Notes: generated from the letters alone by a model not told the origin. A DNA stretch of 41,146 nucleotides from Bacillota bacterium (GCA_016282255.1 JAEEKE010000007.1:1-41146); one strand, 5' to 3'. Numbered from the stretch's first letter, positions 23,041 through 32,098 are shown. Numbers and translations: made by a program.

Positions 23041-24597
23041 ATGCGACTTTACACAAACAGAGAAGAATTCTACAACGACCTGTGCGAGGTCATCCGCCTG
23101 TTCGTTTCCCAGAGCTATATCGAGCTCTGCGGCAACCCCGGCGCCTTTGCGGACGAGACGAGCACGCTCAACTTCAACAAGTCGGACGCGCTGCGCGTCA
23201 TGCTCTGGCGGGACGGCGCTTACTACACCGCGGCAGCCGACTTCGTGCACAACAGCCAGGTGCATTCCTACACCTACCGCAACTCCTTCTCGGATATCCA
23301 GTATTATTCTGAGAGCGAGGGCGAGGGCTATATCGGCGCCTACGACGACGAGCGCGAGGAGAGCCTCCGCGACAAGCGCTATTCCAAGCGCTGCGCCAAG
23401 ATCGCGGCGTTCCGCGCGATGCGCCAGGCCTATCCCGGCACGCCCCTGCCCTGGGGCAGCCTTACCGGCATCCGCCCCACGCGCCTGCTCCGGGACCTGG
23501 AGGACAGCTACGGCGAGCAGACGGCGGAAGAGATGATGCTGCGCGATTTCGACGTTACGCCCGAAAAGCTCGAGCTCGCCTCCCGCATAGTTTCGGCCCA
23601 GCGGCCCGTGCTGGCCGCGCCGGACGCGGGTCTATGCGATATCTACATCGGCATACCCTACTGTCGCTCGCGCTGCCTCTACTGCTCCTTCGCCTCCGAG
23701 GTGCGCACCCGCAGGACCGATATCAGCCCCTATCTTGCCGCGCTCAATAAGGATATCGAGCATGCCAGTGAGCTCGTAAACGCCGCGGGGCTCACCGTCC
23801 GCGCGGTCTATATCGGCGGCGGCACGCCGACCGTGCTCACGGCCGAGGAGCTTTCGGATCTGCTCTCGCAGGCCAGGGAACGCTTCTGCCTCGGCGGCGG
23901 CGTCGAATTCACGGTGGAGGCCGGCCGGCCCGATACCGTGACCGAAGAAAAGCTCGAGGTCATGAAGCGCTTCGGCATCAACCGCATCTCGATCAACCCC
24001 CAGACCATGAACGACGCGACGCTCTCGCTCGTTGGCCGCTACCACACCGCCGACGATATCCGCGACTGCTTCCGCATGGCGCGCGCGGCGGGCTTCGACA
24101 ACATAAACACGGACCTTATCGCGGGGCTTCCGGGCGAGACGGCCGACGATATGCGCCGCACCCTCGCCGCGGTCGCGGAGCTCGGCCCCGACTGCCTGAC
24201 CGTGCACACGCTGGCGATCAAGCGCTCCTCCCGCCTGCACGAGCAGCTTGCGAGCTACGAGCTGCCCCCCGTGCCCGAGGTGGAGCGGATGACGGCCCTC
24301 GGCCGCGCCGCCGCCGAGGAGATGGGCATGGCGCCCTACTATATGTACCGTCAGAAGTACATGGCGGGCAATATGGAGAACGTCGGCTACGCCAAAGAAG
24401 GCAAGCTCTGCCTCTATAATATCGACATGATGGAGGATTCGATCTCCGTCATCGCCTGCGGCGCGGGCGCGATGACCAAGCGCGTGTTCCCCGACGGCCG
24501 CCGCATCGAGCGCGTGCCCAACCCCAAGGACATACCGACCTATATCGATAAGATCGAACGGACCCATACGGACAGGATGAAGCTTTTCGGCCTGTAA
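23041..24597 (+). CDS. hemZ: Radical SAM coproporphyrinogen dehydrogenase-like protein HemZ
   Basis: A 518-residue radical SAM protein related to HemN/HemW. The cluster motif is GIPYCRSRCLYCSFAS (CxxxCxxC), followed by YIGGGTPTVL and GINRISINPQTMN, all family-typical. The roughly 190-residue N-terminal extension with GSLTGIRPTRL is characteristic of the HemZ branch. The ATG at 23041 directly follows GGAGGAG; an upstream ATG at 22993 precedes that site and is not chosen. HemZ is thought to act in anaerobic haem synthesis, though some members may transfer haem rather than make it. It closes the recJ block. Confidence 0.92.
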   Translation: MRLYTNREEFYNDLCEVIRLFVSQSYIELCGNPGAFADETSTLNFNKSDALRVMLWRDGAYYTAAADFVHNSQVHSYTYRNSFSDIQYYSESEGEGYIGAYDDEREESLRDKRYSKRCAKIAAFRAMRQAYPGTPLPWGSLTGIRPTRLLRDLEDSYGEQTAEEMMLRDFDVTPEKLELASRIVSAQRPVLAAPDAGLCDIYIGIPYCRSRCLYCSFASEVRTRRTDISPYLAALNKDIEHASELVNAAGLTVRAVYIGGGTPTVLTAEELSDLLSQARERFCLGGGVEFTVEAGRPDTVTEEKLEVMKRFGINRISINPQTMNDATLSLVGRYHTADDIRDCFRMARAAGFDNINTDLIAGLPGETADDMRRTLAAVAELGPDCLTVHTLAIKRSSRLHEQLASYELPPVPEVERMTALGRAAAEEMGMAPYYMYRQKYMAGNMENVGYAKEGKLCLYNIDMMEDSISVIACGAGAMTKRVFPDGRRIERVPNPKDIPTYIDKIERTHTDRMKLFGL

Positions 24598-24641
24598 GCG
24601 CCGATCATAATACCCCCAAAACCAAAAAACGGAGGCAAGCT

Positions 24642-26501
24642 ATGTATTCAACAAGAAAAGTGACCGACGATCTCGTCTGGATCGGCGCAAACGACAGGCG
24701 CCTTGCGCTGTTCGAAGGCGTCTACAAGGTCCCGACCGGCGTAAGCTACAACTCCTATCTGCTCCTTGACGAGCAGACCGTGCTGTTCGACACCGTGGAC
24801 GCCGCGGTCTCGACCCGTTTCTTCGAGAACCTCGAGCACGAGCTCGGCGGCAGGCCGCTCAACTACGTGGTGGTGCACCACATGGAGCCCGACCATTCCG
24901 CGACCCTCGGCGAGGTGCTCCGCCGCTACCCGACCGCGGTGGTCGTCTGCTCCAAGATGGCGGGCGACATGATCCGCAACTTCTTCCCCGGCGAGATCGG
25001 GAACCATATGTGGATCGTCAAGGAGGGCGATAAGCTCAGCTCCGGCAGGCACGAGTTCACGTTCCTGACCGCGCAGATGGTCCACTGGCCCGAGGTCATC
25101 GTCAGCTACGATTCGACCGACAAGCTGCTCTTCTCGGCCGACGCGTTCGGCACCTTCGGCGCGCTCGACGGCGCCCTGTTCGCGGACGAGGTCGATTTCG
25201 ACCGCGACTACATGCACGAGGCGCGGCGCTACTACACCAACATCGTCGGCAAATACGGCACGCAGGTGCAGGCGCTGCTCAAGAAGGCCGCGACCGTGGA
25301 GATCAACATGGTATGCCCGCTTCACGGCTTCGTATGGCGCAGCAAATTCAATGAATTCCTTGAAAAATACATGCTCTGGAGCACCTACACCCCCGAGGAG
25401 AAGGGCGTTATGCTGGCCTACGCCTCGGTCTACGGCAACACCGAGAACGCGGTGGAGATGCTTTCGAGCGAGCTCCGCAAGCGCGGCGTGAAGGTCAAGG
25501 TGTTCGACGTTTCCGTCACCCCGTCCGACGAGATCATCGCCGAGAGCTTCAGAAAGAGCCATCTCGTGTTCGCCTCCACCACCTACAACGCAGGCATCTT
25601 CGTGCGCATGGAGGAGCTGCTGCACGACCTGGCCGAGCACAATATCGGCAACCGCACCGTCGCCTTCATGCAGAACGGCTCCTGGGCGCCGACCTCCGGC
25701 AAGCTGATGCACGCGATCCTCGCGCCGATGAAGAAAATGACCTTCCTCGAGCAGACCGTGGACATCCGCTCCGCCGTCAAGCCCGAGCAGGCCGAGCAGA
25801 TCGCCGACCTCGCCGAAGCGATCGCCGTCAGCATCCGTGGCGAGGAAGCGCCTGCCTCCTCCGCGCCCGCCGCGGCCGAAAACCCCCTGATCGACAACAC
25901 CGCGATGTTCAAGCTCAGCTACGGCCTGTACGTGCTGACCGCGCGCGACGGCGCGAAGGACAACGGCTGCATCATCAACACGGCCGTGCAGGTGGCGGAC
26001 AATCCCAAGCGCATCGCGATCGCCGTCAACAAGGCCAACTACACCGAGCAGATGATAAGGAAGACCGGCGTGTTCAACCTCTCGTGCCTGACCGAGGCAG
26101 TGCCGTTCAAGGTGTTCAAGCATTTCGGCTTCCAGAGCGGCAGGGACGTCAACAAGTTCGAGGAGCACGCGAACGTATGCCGCAGCGTCAACGGCGTGTA
26201 CTATATTCCCAAGTACACCAATGCCTTCATCTCCTGCAAGGTGGTCTCGAGCGAGGATCTCGGCTCCCACACCCAGTTCATCGCCGAGGTGACCGAGGCC
26301 GCGGTGCTTTCGGACGAGCCGAGCTGCACCTACGCCTACTATTTCGCGCATATCAAGCCCAAGCCCGCCCCCGCGGACGGTCCGAAGAAGGGCTTCGTAT
26401 GCAAGATCTGCGGCTACGTCTACGAGGGCGACGAGCTGCCCGAGGACTTCATCTGCCCGCTGTGCAAGCACGGCGCCGCGGATTTCGAGCCGCTCAAATA
26501 A
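24642..26501 (+). CDS. Flavodiiron protein fused to flavin reductase and rubredoxin (FprA-Hrb type)
   Basis: A 619-residue fusion with four domains. Residues 1-250: metallo-beta-lactamase diiron core with HHMEPDHSA (His80, Glu82, Asp84, His85) plus later ligands in FSADAFG and CPLHGF. About 255-395: FMN-binding flavodoxin domain (YASVYGNTENAVEML). About 420-565: flavin-reductase-like FMN split-barrel (FKLSYGLYVLTARDG). Last 45 residues: rubredoxin with CKICGY and CPLCKHG. Flavodiiron proteins reduce O2 to water or NO to N2O. In acetogens FprA and the flavoprotein-rubredoxin Hrb are separate, so this is their natural fusion. The ATG follows CGGAGG; the terminator is at 26519. Confidence 0.94.
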   Translation: MYSTRKVTDDLVWIGANDRRLALFEGVYKVPTGVSYNSYLLLDEQTVLFDTVDAAVSTRFFENLEHELGGRPLNYVVVHHMEPDHSATLGEVLRRYPTAVVVCSKMAGDMIRNFFPGEIGNHMWIVKEGDKLSSGRHEFTFLTAQMVHWPEVIVSYDSTDKLLFSADAFGTFGALDGALFADEVDFDRDYMHEARRYYTNIVGKYGTQVQALLKKAATVEINMVCPLHGFVWRSKFNEFLEKYMLWSTYTPEEKGVMLAYASVYGNTENAVEMLSSELRKRGVKVKVFDVSVTPSDEIIAESFRKSHLVFASTTYNAGIFVRMEELLHDLAEHNIGNRTVAFMQNGSWAPTSGKLMHAILAPMKKMTFLEQTVDIRSAVKPEQAEQIADLAEAIAVSIRGEEAPASSAPAAAENPLIDNTAMFKLSYGLYVLTARDGAKDNGCIINTAVQVADNPKRIAIAVNKANYTEQMIRKTGVFNLSCLTEAVPFKVFKHFGFQSGRDVNKFEEHANVCRSVNGVYYIPKYTNAFISCKVVSSEDLGSHTQFIAEVTEAAVLSDEPSCTYAYYFAHIKPKPAPADGPKKGFVCKICGYVYEGDELPEDFICPLCKHGAADFEPLK

Positions 26502-26518
26502 TACCGAAACACAGCAAA

Positions 26519-26546
26519 GGGGCCGGAAAAAAACCGGTCCCTTTTT
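26519..26546 (+). terminator. Terminator of the flavodiiron gene
   Basis: GGGGCCGG, A7 loop, CCGGTCCC (one G-U pair), then TTTTT. Confidence 0.9.
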
Positions 26547-26622
26547 CATTCTGCACCGAAACGGTCATTTCTTCCCCGCCCCAAGCATATCCTTCGATAA
26601 AGGATGCTTTATTGGAGGCGCT

Positions 26623-27018
26623 ATGGTTAAAACAGGCAGAAGACCCGTTTCCCCGGCGGCGGGAGTACTTTGGGGCGCGCTCGCGGGGCTGGGCGCAAGC
26701 CTTGCGCTGACCGCGCTCGCGGCGCTGCTGCTGCAAAAGCAGCTCATAGGCGAAACCGCGATCGGCCCGGTCAATATCGCCGTCAAGGTGCTCTCCGCTT
26801 TCGCCGCCTCGCTCGTCTGCTGCGCGGCGGTCAGGCATAAACGCGTGCTGCTCGGAGGCCTCGCAGCGTTCGTCTATATGTTCTCCGCGTTCGCCGCCTT
26901 CGGCCTGATCCTCGGGCGCTTCCGCTTCACGCCCGCCCTGCTCTGTGACCTTGCCATGGCCGCGGCGGCGGGGCTGCTCGGCGGCGCGGCGGCGGGACTG
27001 TTTTCGAAAAAAGGGTAA
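26623..27018 (+). CDS. TIGR04086-like small membrane protein
   Basis: A 131-residue protein with four predicted membrane helices (about residues 13-37, 48-66, 74-96 and 103-126), small-residue-rich (Ala/Gly/Leu), with a basic start and a KKG end. It resembles the TIGR04086 (YrzE-like) family, which in Clostridia is often found next to yajC and scfA. Here yajC is the convergent neighbour and scfA is 12 kb away, so part of that neighbourhood survives. The ATG follows TTGGAGG by 5 bases. An imperfect hairpin (26583-26609) lies just before the ribosome site. Function unknown. Confidence 0.8.
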   Translation: MVKTGRRPVSPAAGVLWGALAGLGASLALTALAALLLQKQLIGETAIGPVNIAVKVLSAFAASLVCCAAVRHKRVLLGGLAAFVYMFSAFAAFGLILGRFRFTPALLCDLAMAAAAGLLGGAAAGLFSKKG

Positions 27019-27021
27019 AGG

Positions 27022-27044
27022 AAAACCGGGCGCAGTGCGCCCGG
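27022..27044 (-). terminator. Terminator between convergent TIGR04086-like and TM2 genes
   Basis: CCGGGCGC-AGT-GCGCCCGG (27026-27044), followed on the minus strand by TTTTCCTTT. It can also slow plus-strand transcription. Confidence 0.8.
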
Positions 27045-27063
27045 CTTTGAACGTTAAACCTAT

Positions 27064-27291
27064 TTACTTTCTGAGAGGGACGCCGACGTTGTCGCGGAAG
27101 GCGCCCGTCGCGATCTTCATAAGGTCCGTCATCCAGCCGAACAGGAAAAGACCCAGCGTGAGCAGATACAGTATGCCCCTGCCGATCCTGCCCACGTAGA
27201 AATTATGCAGGCCGAGAAAGCCGCCGAACAGGCAGAGCAGGAAGGCCGTTTGCTTTTTCTTATCGGAGGTCGGCGTAACGTAGTTGGCCAT
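27064..27291 (-). CDS. TM2-domain membrane protein
   Basis: A 75-residue protein with two membrane helices joined by a tight turn. The LCLFGGFLGLHNFYVGRIGRGILYLLTLGLFLFGWMTDL stretch (residues 20-57) is a textbook TM2 domain, including the central DRF-like position replaced by HNFY. Function is unknown; in bacteria such proteins are common and small. The start codon overlaps the yajC stop by one base (TAATG), so the two are translated together. The operon ends at the hairpin 27022-27044. Confidence 0.88.
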   Translation of the reverse strand: MANYVTPTSDKKKQTAFLLCLFGGFLGLHNFYVGRIGRGILYLLTLGLFLFGWMTDLMKIATGAFRDNVGVPLRK

Positions 27292-27665
27292 TATTTCTTC
27301 TCGGTGTTCTCGACGATCTCGCCGTCGATGGTAGCTTCGACAGGCGCATCCTCGATGCTGGCGATCGCCTGCCTGCTGAAGACGAGGCGGGCCTTGTCGG
27401 GACCGACGGAGACGAACACGACGTCGCCCTTGACGCTGGTCACGGTGCCGTAGATGCCGCCGATGGTGCGCACGCGGCTGCCGGGCTTGAGGGAATCGAG
27501 CATCTCCTGATACTGCTTCTGGCGCTTCTTGTTGCTGCGCGAAGAGAAGAAGAACATCGCCACGAGGGCCACGAGCATGATGATGATCAGGCCCCACTGA
27601 GCGAAGAAATTACCGATGGCGTTGCCCGCGTCCTCGGACATCATTTGGATGAGATTGATGTGCAT
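27291..27665 (-). CDS. yajC: Preprotein translocase subunit YajC
   Basis: A 124-residue accessory subunit of the SecDF-YajC complex that assists Sec export. One membrane helix (about 24-42, WGLIIIMLVALVAMFFFS) is followed by a cytoplasmic domain with SNKKRQKQYQEMLDSLKPGSRVRTIGGIYGTV, the family signature. secD and secF, usual neighbours, are not in the window. The gene has its own promoter at 27744-27772 and a leader hairpin (CCGGAGCC with GGCTCCGG, about 27683-27700) before AAAGG. Confidence 0.93.
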   Translation of the reverse strand: MHINLIQMMSEDAGNAIGNFFAQWGLIIIMLVALVAMFFFSSRSNKKRQKQYQEMLDSLKPGSRVRTIGGIYGTVTSVKGDVVFVSVGPDKARLVFSRQAIASIEDAPVEATIDGEIVENTEKK

Positions 27666-27743
27666 TGTTTTTTACCTTTCCGCCGGAGCCTCGGCTCCGG
27701 AACTGTTGTTGTGCGCCCCGTGGGGCATGCTTTCACGCAAACA

Positions 27744-27772
27744 ATAATAATGCAAAAAGCGGAAAAAGTCAA
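27744..27772 (-). promoter_or_regulatory. Promoter of yajC-TM2
   Basis: Minus strand: TTGACT (27772-27767), 17-base spacer, TATTAT (27749-27744). The -35 box overlaps the tail of the polC terminator. Confidence 0.8.
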
Positions 27773-27800
27773 GCGCCGTTATTGCTTCGGTAACGGCGCT
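27763..27800 (-). terminator. Terminator of polC
   Basis: AGCGCCGTTA (minus, 27800-27791) pairs perfectly with TAACGGCGCT (27781-27772) across 9 bases, followed by TGACTTTTT. Confidence 0.82.
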
Positions 27801-27807
27801 TTGCTTA

Positions 27808-30800
27808 TCAGAACATCCTGACCTGGTTGCTGTCGGGCAGGCCCTCGAGGCACCCGAGGCGGTCCAGCGCGTCCATAACGGCGGAATTGGCGTGGGTGCG
27901 GCGCACGAAGTCCTCGCGCGAGATGAATTCGCCGCCCTTCGCGCCCTCCTCGATCTGCTTCGCCGCGTTGTCGCCGAGGCCGGCAATGGAGTTGAACGGC
28001 GGGCGCAGCTTCCCGTCCTCGATCGAGAAGCGGGTCGCTTTGGAACGGTAGATATCCACGTTCAAAAGCTCGATGCCGCGCAGGTTCATCTCGTAGACGA
28101 TCTCGAGCAGCGTGATCTGCTCCTTCTGTTTGGGGTCGGCGTCCCTGTTCTCCTTCAGCTCGCGCAGGGTCGAAAGCACCTTATCCGCGCCGCCGAGCGC
28201 GAGCTCGATATCGAACGCGTCGCCGCGGACCGAGAAATACACCGAATAGAACGCGAGCGGATAGTGCACCTTGAAGTACGCCACGCGGAAGCTCATCATG
28301 ACGTAGGCCGCGGCGTGGGCGCGCGGGAACATGTATTTGATCTTCTTGCAGCTGTCGATGTACCACTGGGGCACGTTGTGCTCGAGCATCGCATCCTCCA
28401 TCTCCGGCGTCAGGCCCCTGCCCTTGCGGACGCTCTCCATGGTTTTGAACGAGAGCGAGGGCTCGCCGCCGTGGGCGATGAGGTAGTTCATGATGTCGTC
28501 GCGCGTGCAGATGCACTGCATCAGCGTGGCGGTGCCGCTCTTGATCAGCTCCTCGGCGTTGCCGAGCCAGACGTCCGTGCCGTGGGACAGGCCCGCGATG
28601 CGCACGAGCTCCTCCATCGTGGTCGGCCGGGTGTTCATCAGCATGCCGCGCACGAAGCCCGTGCCGAACTCCGATATGCCGAGGCTGCCGACGTCGCAGC
28701 CGAGCTCCTTGAGCGAAACGCCGAGGGGCTCGTCGGTGCGGAAGATCCGCATCGTCTCGGGATCGGCGAGCGAGATGCTCTTGGGGTCGATGCCCGTGAT
28801 ATCCTGCAGCATGCGGATCGTGGTCGGGTCGTCGTGGCCGAGGATATCAAGCTTGACGAGCTTGTCGTCGAGCGCGTGGAAATCGAAATGCGTGGTGATC
28901 GCGTCCGCATCCGTCTTCTCGGCGGGATGCTGCACGGGGCAGAAATCGTAGATCTCGAGATCGTCCGGCACGATGACGATGCCGCCGGGGTGCTGGCCCG
29001 TGGTCTTGCGCACGCCGACGCAGCCCTGCGCGAGGCGGTTCTTCTCGGCCTCGGAGAGGTTCAGGCCGTACTCCTCCTGATAATGCAGCACGTAGCCGTA
29101 GGCCGTCTTCTCCTGCAGGCCGCTGATCGTGCCCGCGCGGAAGGCGTGCCCCTCGCCGAACATGACCTCGGTGAACTTATGCGCCACGGGCTGGTATTCG
29201 CCCGAGAAATTGAGGTCGATATCGGGCGTCTTGTCGCCCTTGAAGCCGAGGAAGGTCTCGAACGGGATCTCGTAGCCGTCCCTTTTGAGCGGCGTGCCGC
29301 AGACGGGGCAGTCCTTCTCGGGCAGGTCGATGCCGCAGCGGCTCCTGTCGCCGACGTTCGGGAACTCGGAATACCTGCACTTCGGGCAGCGGTAGTGCGC
29401 GGGCAGGGCGTTGACCTCGGTTATGCCCGAGAGATACGCCACGAAGCTGGAGCCGACCGAGCCCCTGGAGCCCACGAGGTAGCCGTCCGAAAGGGATTTT
29501 GCAACGAGCTTCTGCGCCACCATGTAGAGCGAGGAATAGCCGTTGGTGATGATGGAATTGAACTCCTTGTCGATGCGCTTTTGAACGATCTCGGGCAGGA
29601 CCTCGCCGTAGAGCTCGTGCGCCTTCGTTTCACAGAGGCTGACCAGCTCCTCCTGCGCGCCGGGAAGCTCGGGCGCGTAGGTCTGCTTATCGTCCAGGAA
29701 CGGGCGCAGCTGCGGGCATTCGTCCGCGATCAGGTTCGTGTTCTTTACAACTATTTCATACGCCTTCTCGCTGCCGAGGTAGGCGAACTCCTCGAGCATA
29801 TCCCCGGTGGTCTTGAAATAGAGCGGGGGCTGGATATGCGCGTCCTTATAATTCGAGGCGCACATCAGTATGGAGCGGTAGATCGCGTCCTCCGGCTCGA
29901 GGAAGTGCACGTCGCCCGTCGCGACGACGGGCTTATCGAGCCTTTCGCCGAGCTCCACTATGCGGCGGTTGTATTCCCGCAGGTCGTCGTCGCTCTTCGC
30001 GGTCCCCTCGCGGATAAGGAAGGCGTTGTTGCCGATGGGCTGCACCTCGAGATAGTCGTAGAACGAGGCGATCGCCTCGAGCTCGCCGTCGGATGCGCCG
30101 TCCACCATCGCGCGGAAGAGCTCGCCCGCCTCGCAGGCTGAGCCGAGGATCAGCCCGTCGCGATGCAGGTTCAGCAGGCTCCTGGGTATGCGCGGGGTCT
30201 TGTAGAAATGGTCGAGGTTGGAATAGGAAACGAGCTTATACAGGTTCTTGAGGCCCGGCTCGCTCTTGGCAAGGATAATTATATGGTTGCTGCGCTTCTT
30301 ATTGAGCTCCGCGTCGGTCGCGTCGATCACTGGCAAAGTGTGCACGCCGCGGGCGACGGTCAGTTCGATCGTTTCAAGCGCAAGCTCCATAGTCTTCCTC
30401 GCGGCGGCTTCGGCGGACAGCTCGCCGAACTCCCGCTGTTCGGGGCTGAGATCGCGCCTTAGATACTGCAGCAGCATCGAGGTCAGCACGCAGTCGGAGG
30501 AAAGGCCGATGCGCCTTGCGTCGATCATCGTGTGGAAGACGTCCAGCGTCTCGCGGTCGTGAACGAAGATAAGGTCGTCCCCGATGAAGTCCGCGAGCCT
30601 CGCGGCGGCCTCTGAAAGCGTGGGCGCGTCCTCGATCTGCTGCTCGGTAAGATCGGTCAGGTGCGAGAGCTTGGGCGGGATCGGCACGCCGGGATTGACG
30701 GGCGTATAGAAGCGCTCGCCTTCGCTTACTTCGTCCCCATCCTGCGTAAAGCGGAAGGCGCAGATCTCGAACACATGCGAATGCGTGCCGCTGCCGCTCA

Positions 30801-32055
30801 CGGTGGCGGCGAGGGCGACATAGCGCTCCCCCGGCCCGATATAATGCAGGCTGCAGTCCGGCACGAGGTACCCTTCGCAGCCGAAAATGACCTTGACGCC
30901 GTGCTTTTTGGCGAGCTTGCGCGCCTCGGGGAACGAGTGGACGACGCCGTGATCGGTGACGGCGATCGCCTTATGCCCCCATTTTGCCGCGCGCTCCACG
31001 ACCTCGGAGAGCTTGGTGGTGGCATCCATCGCGCTCATCTGGGTATGCAGGTGCAGCTCCACGCGCTTCTCGGGCGCGTCGTCGGTGCGGATCTCGATCG
31101 GATAGCGGTTTATATCGTCCGCAAACAGGCAGTAGTCTCTTGCGAAGGTATCATAGCGGTACATGCCGCGGATCAGCAGCAGGCAGGGTTCCTTTCTGGC
31201 CTTCTCGAGCAGGCGGACCGTGCGCTCCTTCATGACCTCCTCGGGGAAGAGCTTGACGTAGACAGTGTTGGTCCTGTCGGTCACGGTCAGGGTCAGGATC
31301 GTCATGCCGCGCTTCTTCGAGGTAAAGCTCTCGACGGAGAGCAGCTCGCCCCTGACCGACACCCTGCCGGAGCGGTCGGTAAGGTCCGCCATGCGCACGA
31401 TCTCGGGCTTCATTATCTCCTTGCCGAAGATGATATCCTGCGGGTCGAGCCTGCGCGGCTGCCTGCGCTGGGGCCTTGAGGAGACAGCGGGCTTGACGCT
31501 GTGCCAGTCGCGCTTGACGATGGGCTCCGCGCCGTCCATGCCGTCAGCAAGGCCGTCGTCGGCGAAGATGCTGATCGCGGCGATCCAGGAATAGACCTTG
31601 CCGAGATAGCTGCGGAACTCGTTCGCGGCGGTCTGCGTCAGGGCCAGCATATAGCGCGAGGGCGTGCGGATCACGAATTCGCTGCCGCGCTTCTCGAAAA
31701 CGCAGCGGCGCAGGATGGGCTCGAGCTGGGGCGAATGCTCGCACCAGAGCTCGAGCAGGGCCGAGGCGGAGAGGCTGCTCGACCTGTTGACGGCGTCGAT
31801 CGCGCTGTCGAAGCAGAAGACGATCTCGGTGTCGATCGGCCGGAGCTTTTCGCGGATCTCCTCGGTGATGAATTCGATCTCGCTCGAAAGCAGGAACCGG
31901 CTGGTGTCTATAACGACCTGCACGCGCTCGGGCTCCTTCATATGGACGGCCGAGCGGATGCGGACCGTGCCGGAATCGATATAGTCCTGCACGCAGCTTG
32001 CGCTGCCGGGGACCAGATCGCGTCCGGGATTCTGTTCATCGGTAAAATAACTCAT
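27808..32055 (-). CDS. polC: DNA polymerase III alpha subunit, Gram-positive PolC type, with degenerate exonuclease domain
   Basis: A 1415-residue replicative polymerase. Order: N-terminal domain; OB domain (about 215-320); PHP with HLHTQMSAMD (335-344) and VTDHG; inserted exonuclease-like region (about 411-560); second PHP part; zinc-binding CPKC...CPVCG (890-919); palm with PDIDLNFSGEYQP (about 944-956) and DDKLVKLDILGHDDP. The polymerase and PHP motifs are intact. The exonuclease region keeps its fold-related text (VNPGVPIP, LTDLTEQQIEDAPTL, FIGDD), but the motif normally reading DxETTG is ALAATVSG, and the motif III His and Asp are absent. The start has no Shine-Dalgarno; TATTAT ends 6 bases before ATG. 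It follows ispG, a common Firmicutes order. Confidence 0.95.
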   Translation of the reverse strand: MSYFTDEQNPGRDLVPGSASCVQDYIDSGTVRIRSAVHMKEPERVQVVIDTSRFLLSSEIEFITEEIREKLRPIDTEIVFCFDSAIDAVNRSSSLSASALLELWCEHSPQLEPILRRCVFEKRGSEFVIRTPSRYMLALTQTAANEFRSYLGKVYSWIAAISIFADDGLADGMDGAEPIVKRDWHSVKPAVSSRPQRRQPRRLDPQDIIFGKEIMKPEIVRMADLTDRSGRVSVRGELLSVESFTSKKRGMTILTLTVTDRTNTVYVKLFPEEVMKERTVRLLEKARKEPCLLLIRGMYRYDTFARDYCLFADDINRYPIEIRTDDAPEKRVELHLHTQMSAMDATTKLSEVVERAAKWGHKAIAVTDHGVVHSFPEARKLAKKHGVKVIFGCEGYLVPDCSLHYIGPGERYVALAATVSGSGTHSHVFEICAFRFTQDGDEVSEGERFYTPVNPGVPIPPKLSHLTDLTEQQIEDAPTLSEAAARLADFIGDDLIFVHDRETLDVFHTMIDARRIGLSSDCVLTSMLLQYLRRDLSPEQREFGELSAEAAARKTMELALETIELTVARGVHTLPVIDATDAELNKKRSNHIIILAKSEPGLKNLYKLVSYSNLDHFYKTPRIPRSLLNLHRDGLILGSACEAGELFRAMVDGASDGELEAIASFYDYLEVQPIGNNAFLIREGTAKSDDDLREYNRRIVELGERLDKPVVATGDVHFLEPEDAIYRSILMCASNYKDAHIQPPLYFKTTGDMLEEFAYLGSEKAYEIVVKNTNLIADECPQLRPFLDDKQTYAPELPGAQEELVSLCETKAHELYGEVLPEIVQKRIDKEFNSIITNGYSSLYMVAQKLVAKSLSDGYLVGSRGSVGSSFVAYLSGITEVNALPAHYRCPKCRYSEFPNVGDRSRCGIDLPEKDCPVCGTPLKRDGYEIPFETFLGFKGDKTPDIDLNFSGEYQPVAHKFTEVMFGEGHAFRAGTISGLQEKTAYGYVLHYQEEYGLNLSEAEKNRLAQGCVGVRKTTGQHPGGIVIVPDDLEIYDFCPVQHPAEKTDADAITTHFDFHALDDKLVKLDILGHDDPTTIRMLQDITGIDPKSISLADPETMRIFRTDEPLGVSLKELGCDVGSLGISEFGTGFVRGMLMNTRPTTMEELVRIAGLSHGTDVWLGNAEELIKSGTATLMQCICTRDDIMNYLIAHGGEPSLSFKTMESVRKGRGLTPEMEDAMLEHNVPQWYIDSCKKIKYMFPRAHAAAYVMMSFRVAYFKVHYPLAFYSVYFSVRGDAFDIELALGGADKVLSTLRELKENRDADPKQKEQITLLEIVYEMNLRGIELLNVDIYRSKATRFSIEDGKLRPPFNSIAGLGDNAAKQIEEGAKGGEFISREDFVRRTHANSAVMDALDRLGCLEGLPDSNQVRMF

Positions 32056-32098
32056 ATGCTTATAATAAATGATCGGTGAAGGTGAAATGAGGGGAAGA

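Noticed and set aside
24648-26549. Long minus-strand frame (633 codons) opposite the flavodiiron gene
   Set aside because: Shadow frame with His/Val/Leu/Arg-biased composition and no recognisable domain; the plus strand encodes four intact domains.
27892-30141. Long open frame (749 codons) on the plus strand opposite polC
   Set aside because: It is a shadow of the GC-rich polC gene: repetitive Arg/Ala/Leu/Val/Asp composition, no family motif and no ribosome site. The minus-strand frame has full PolC domain structure.
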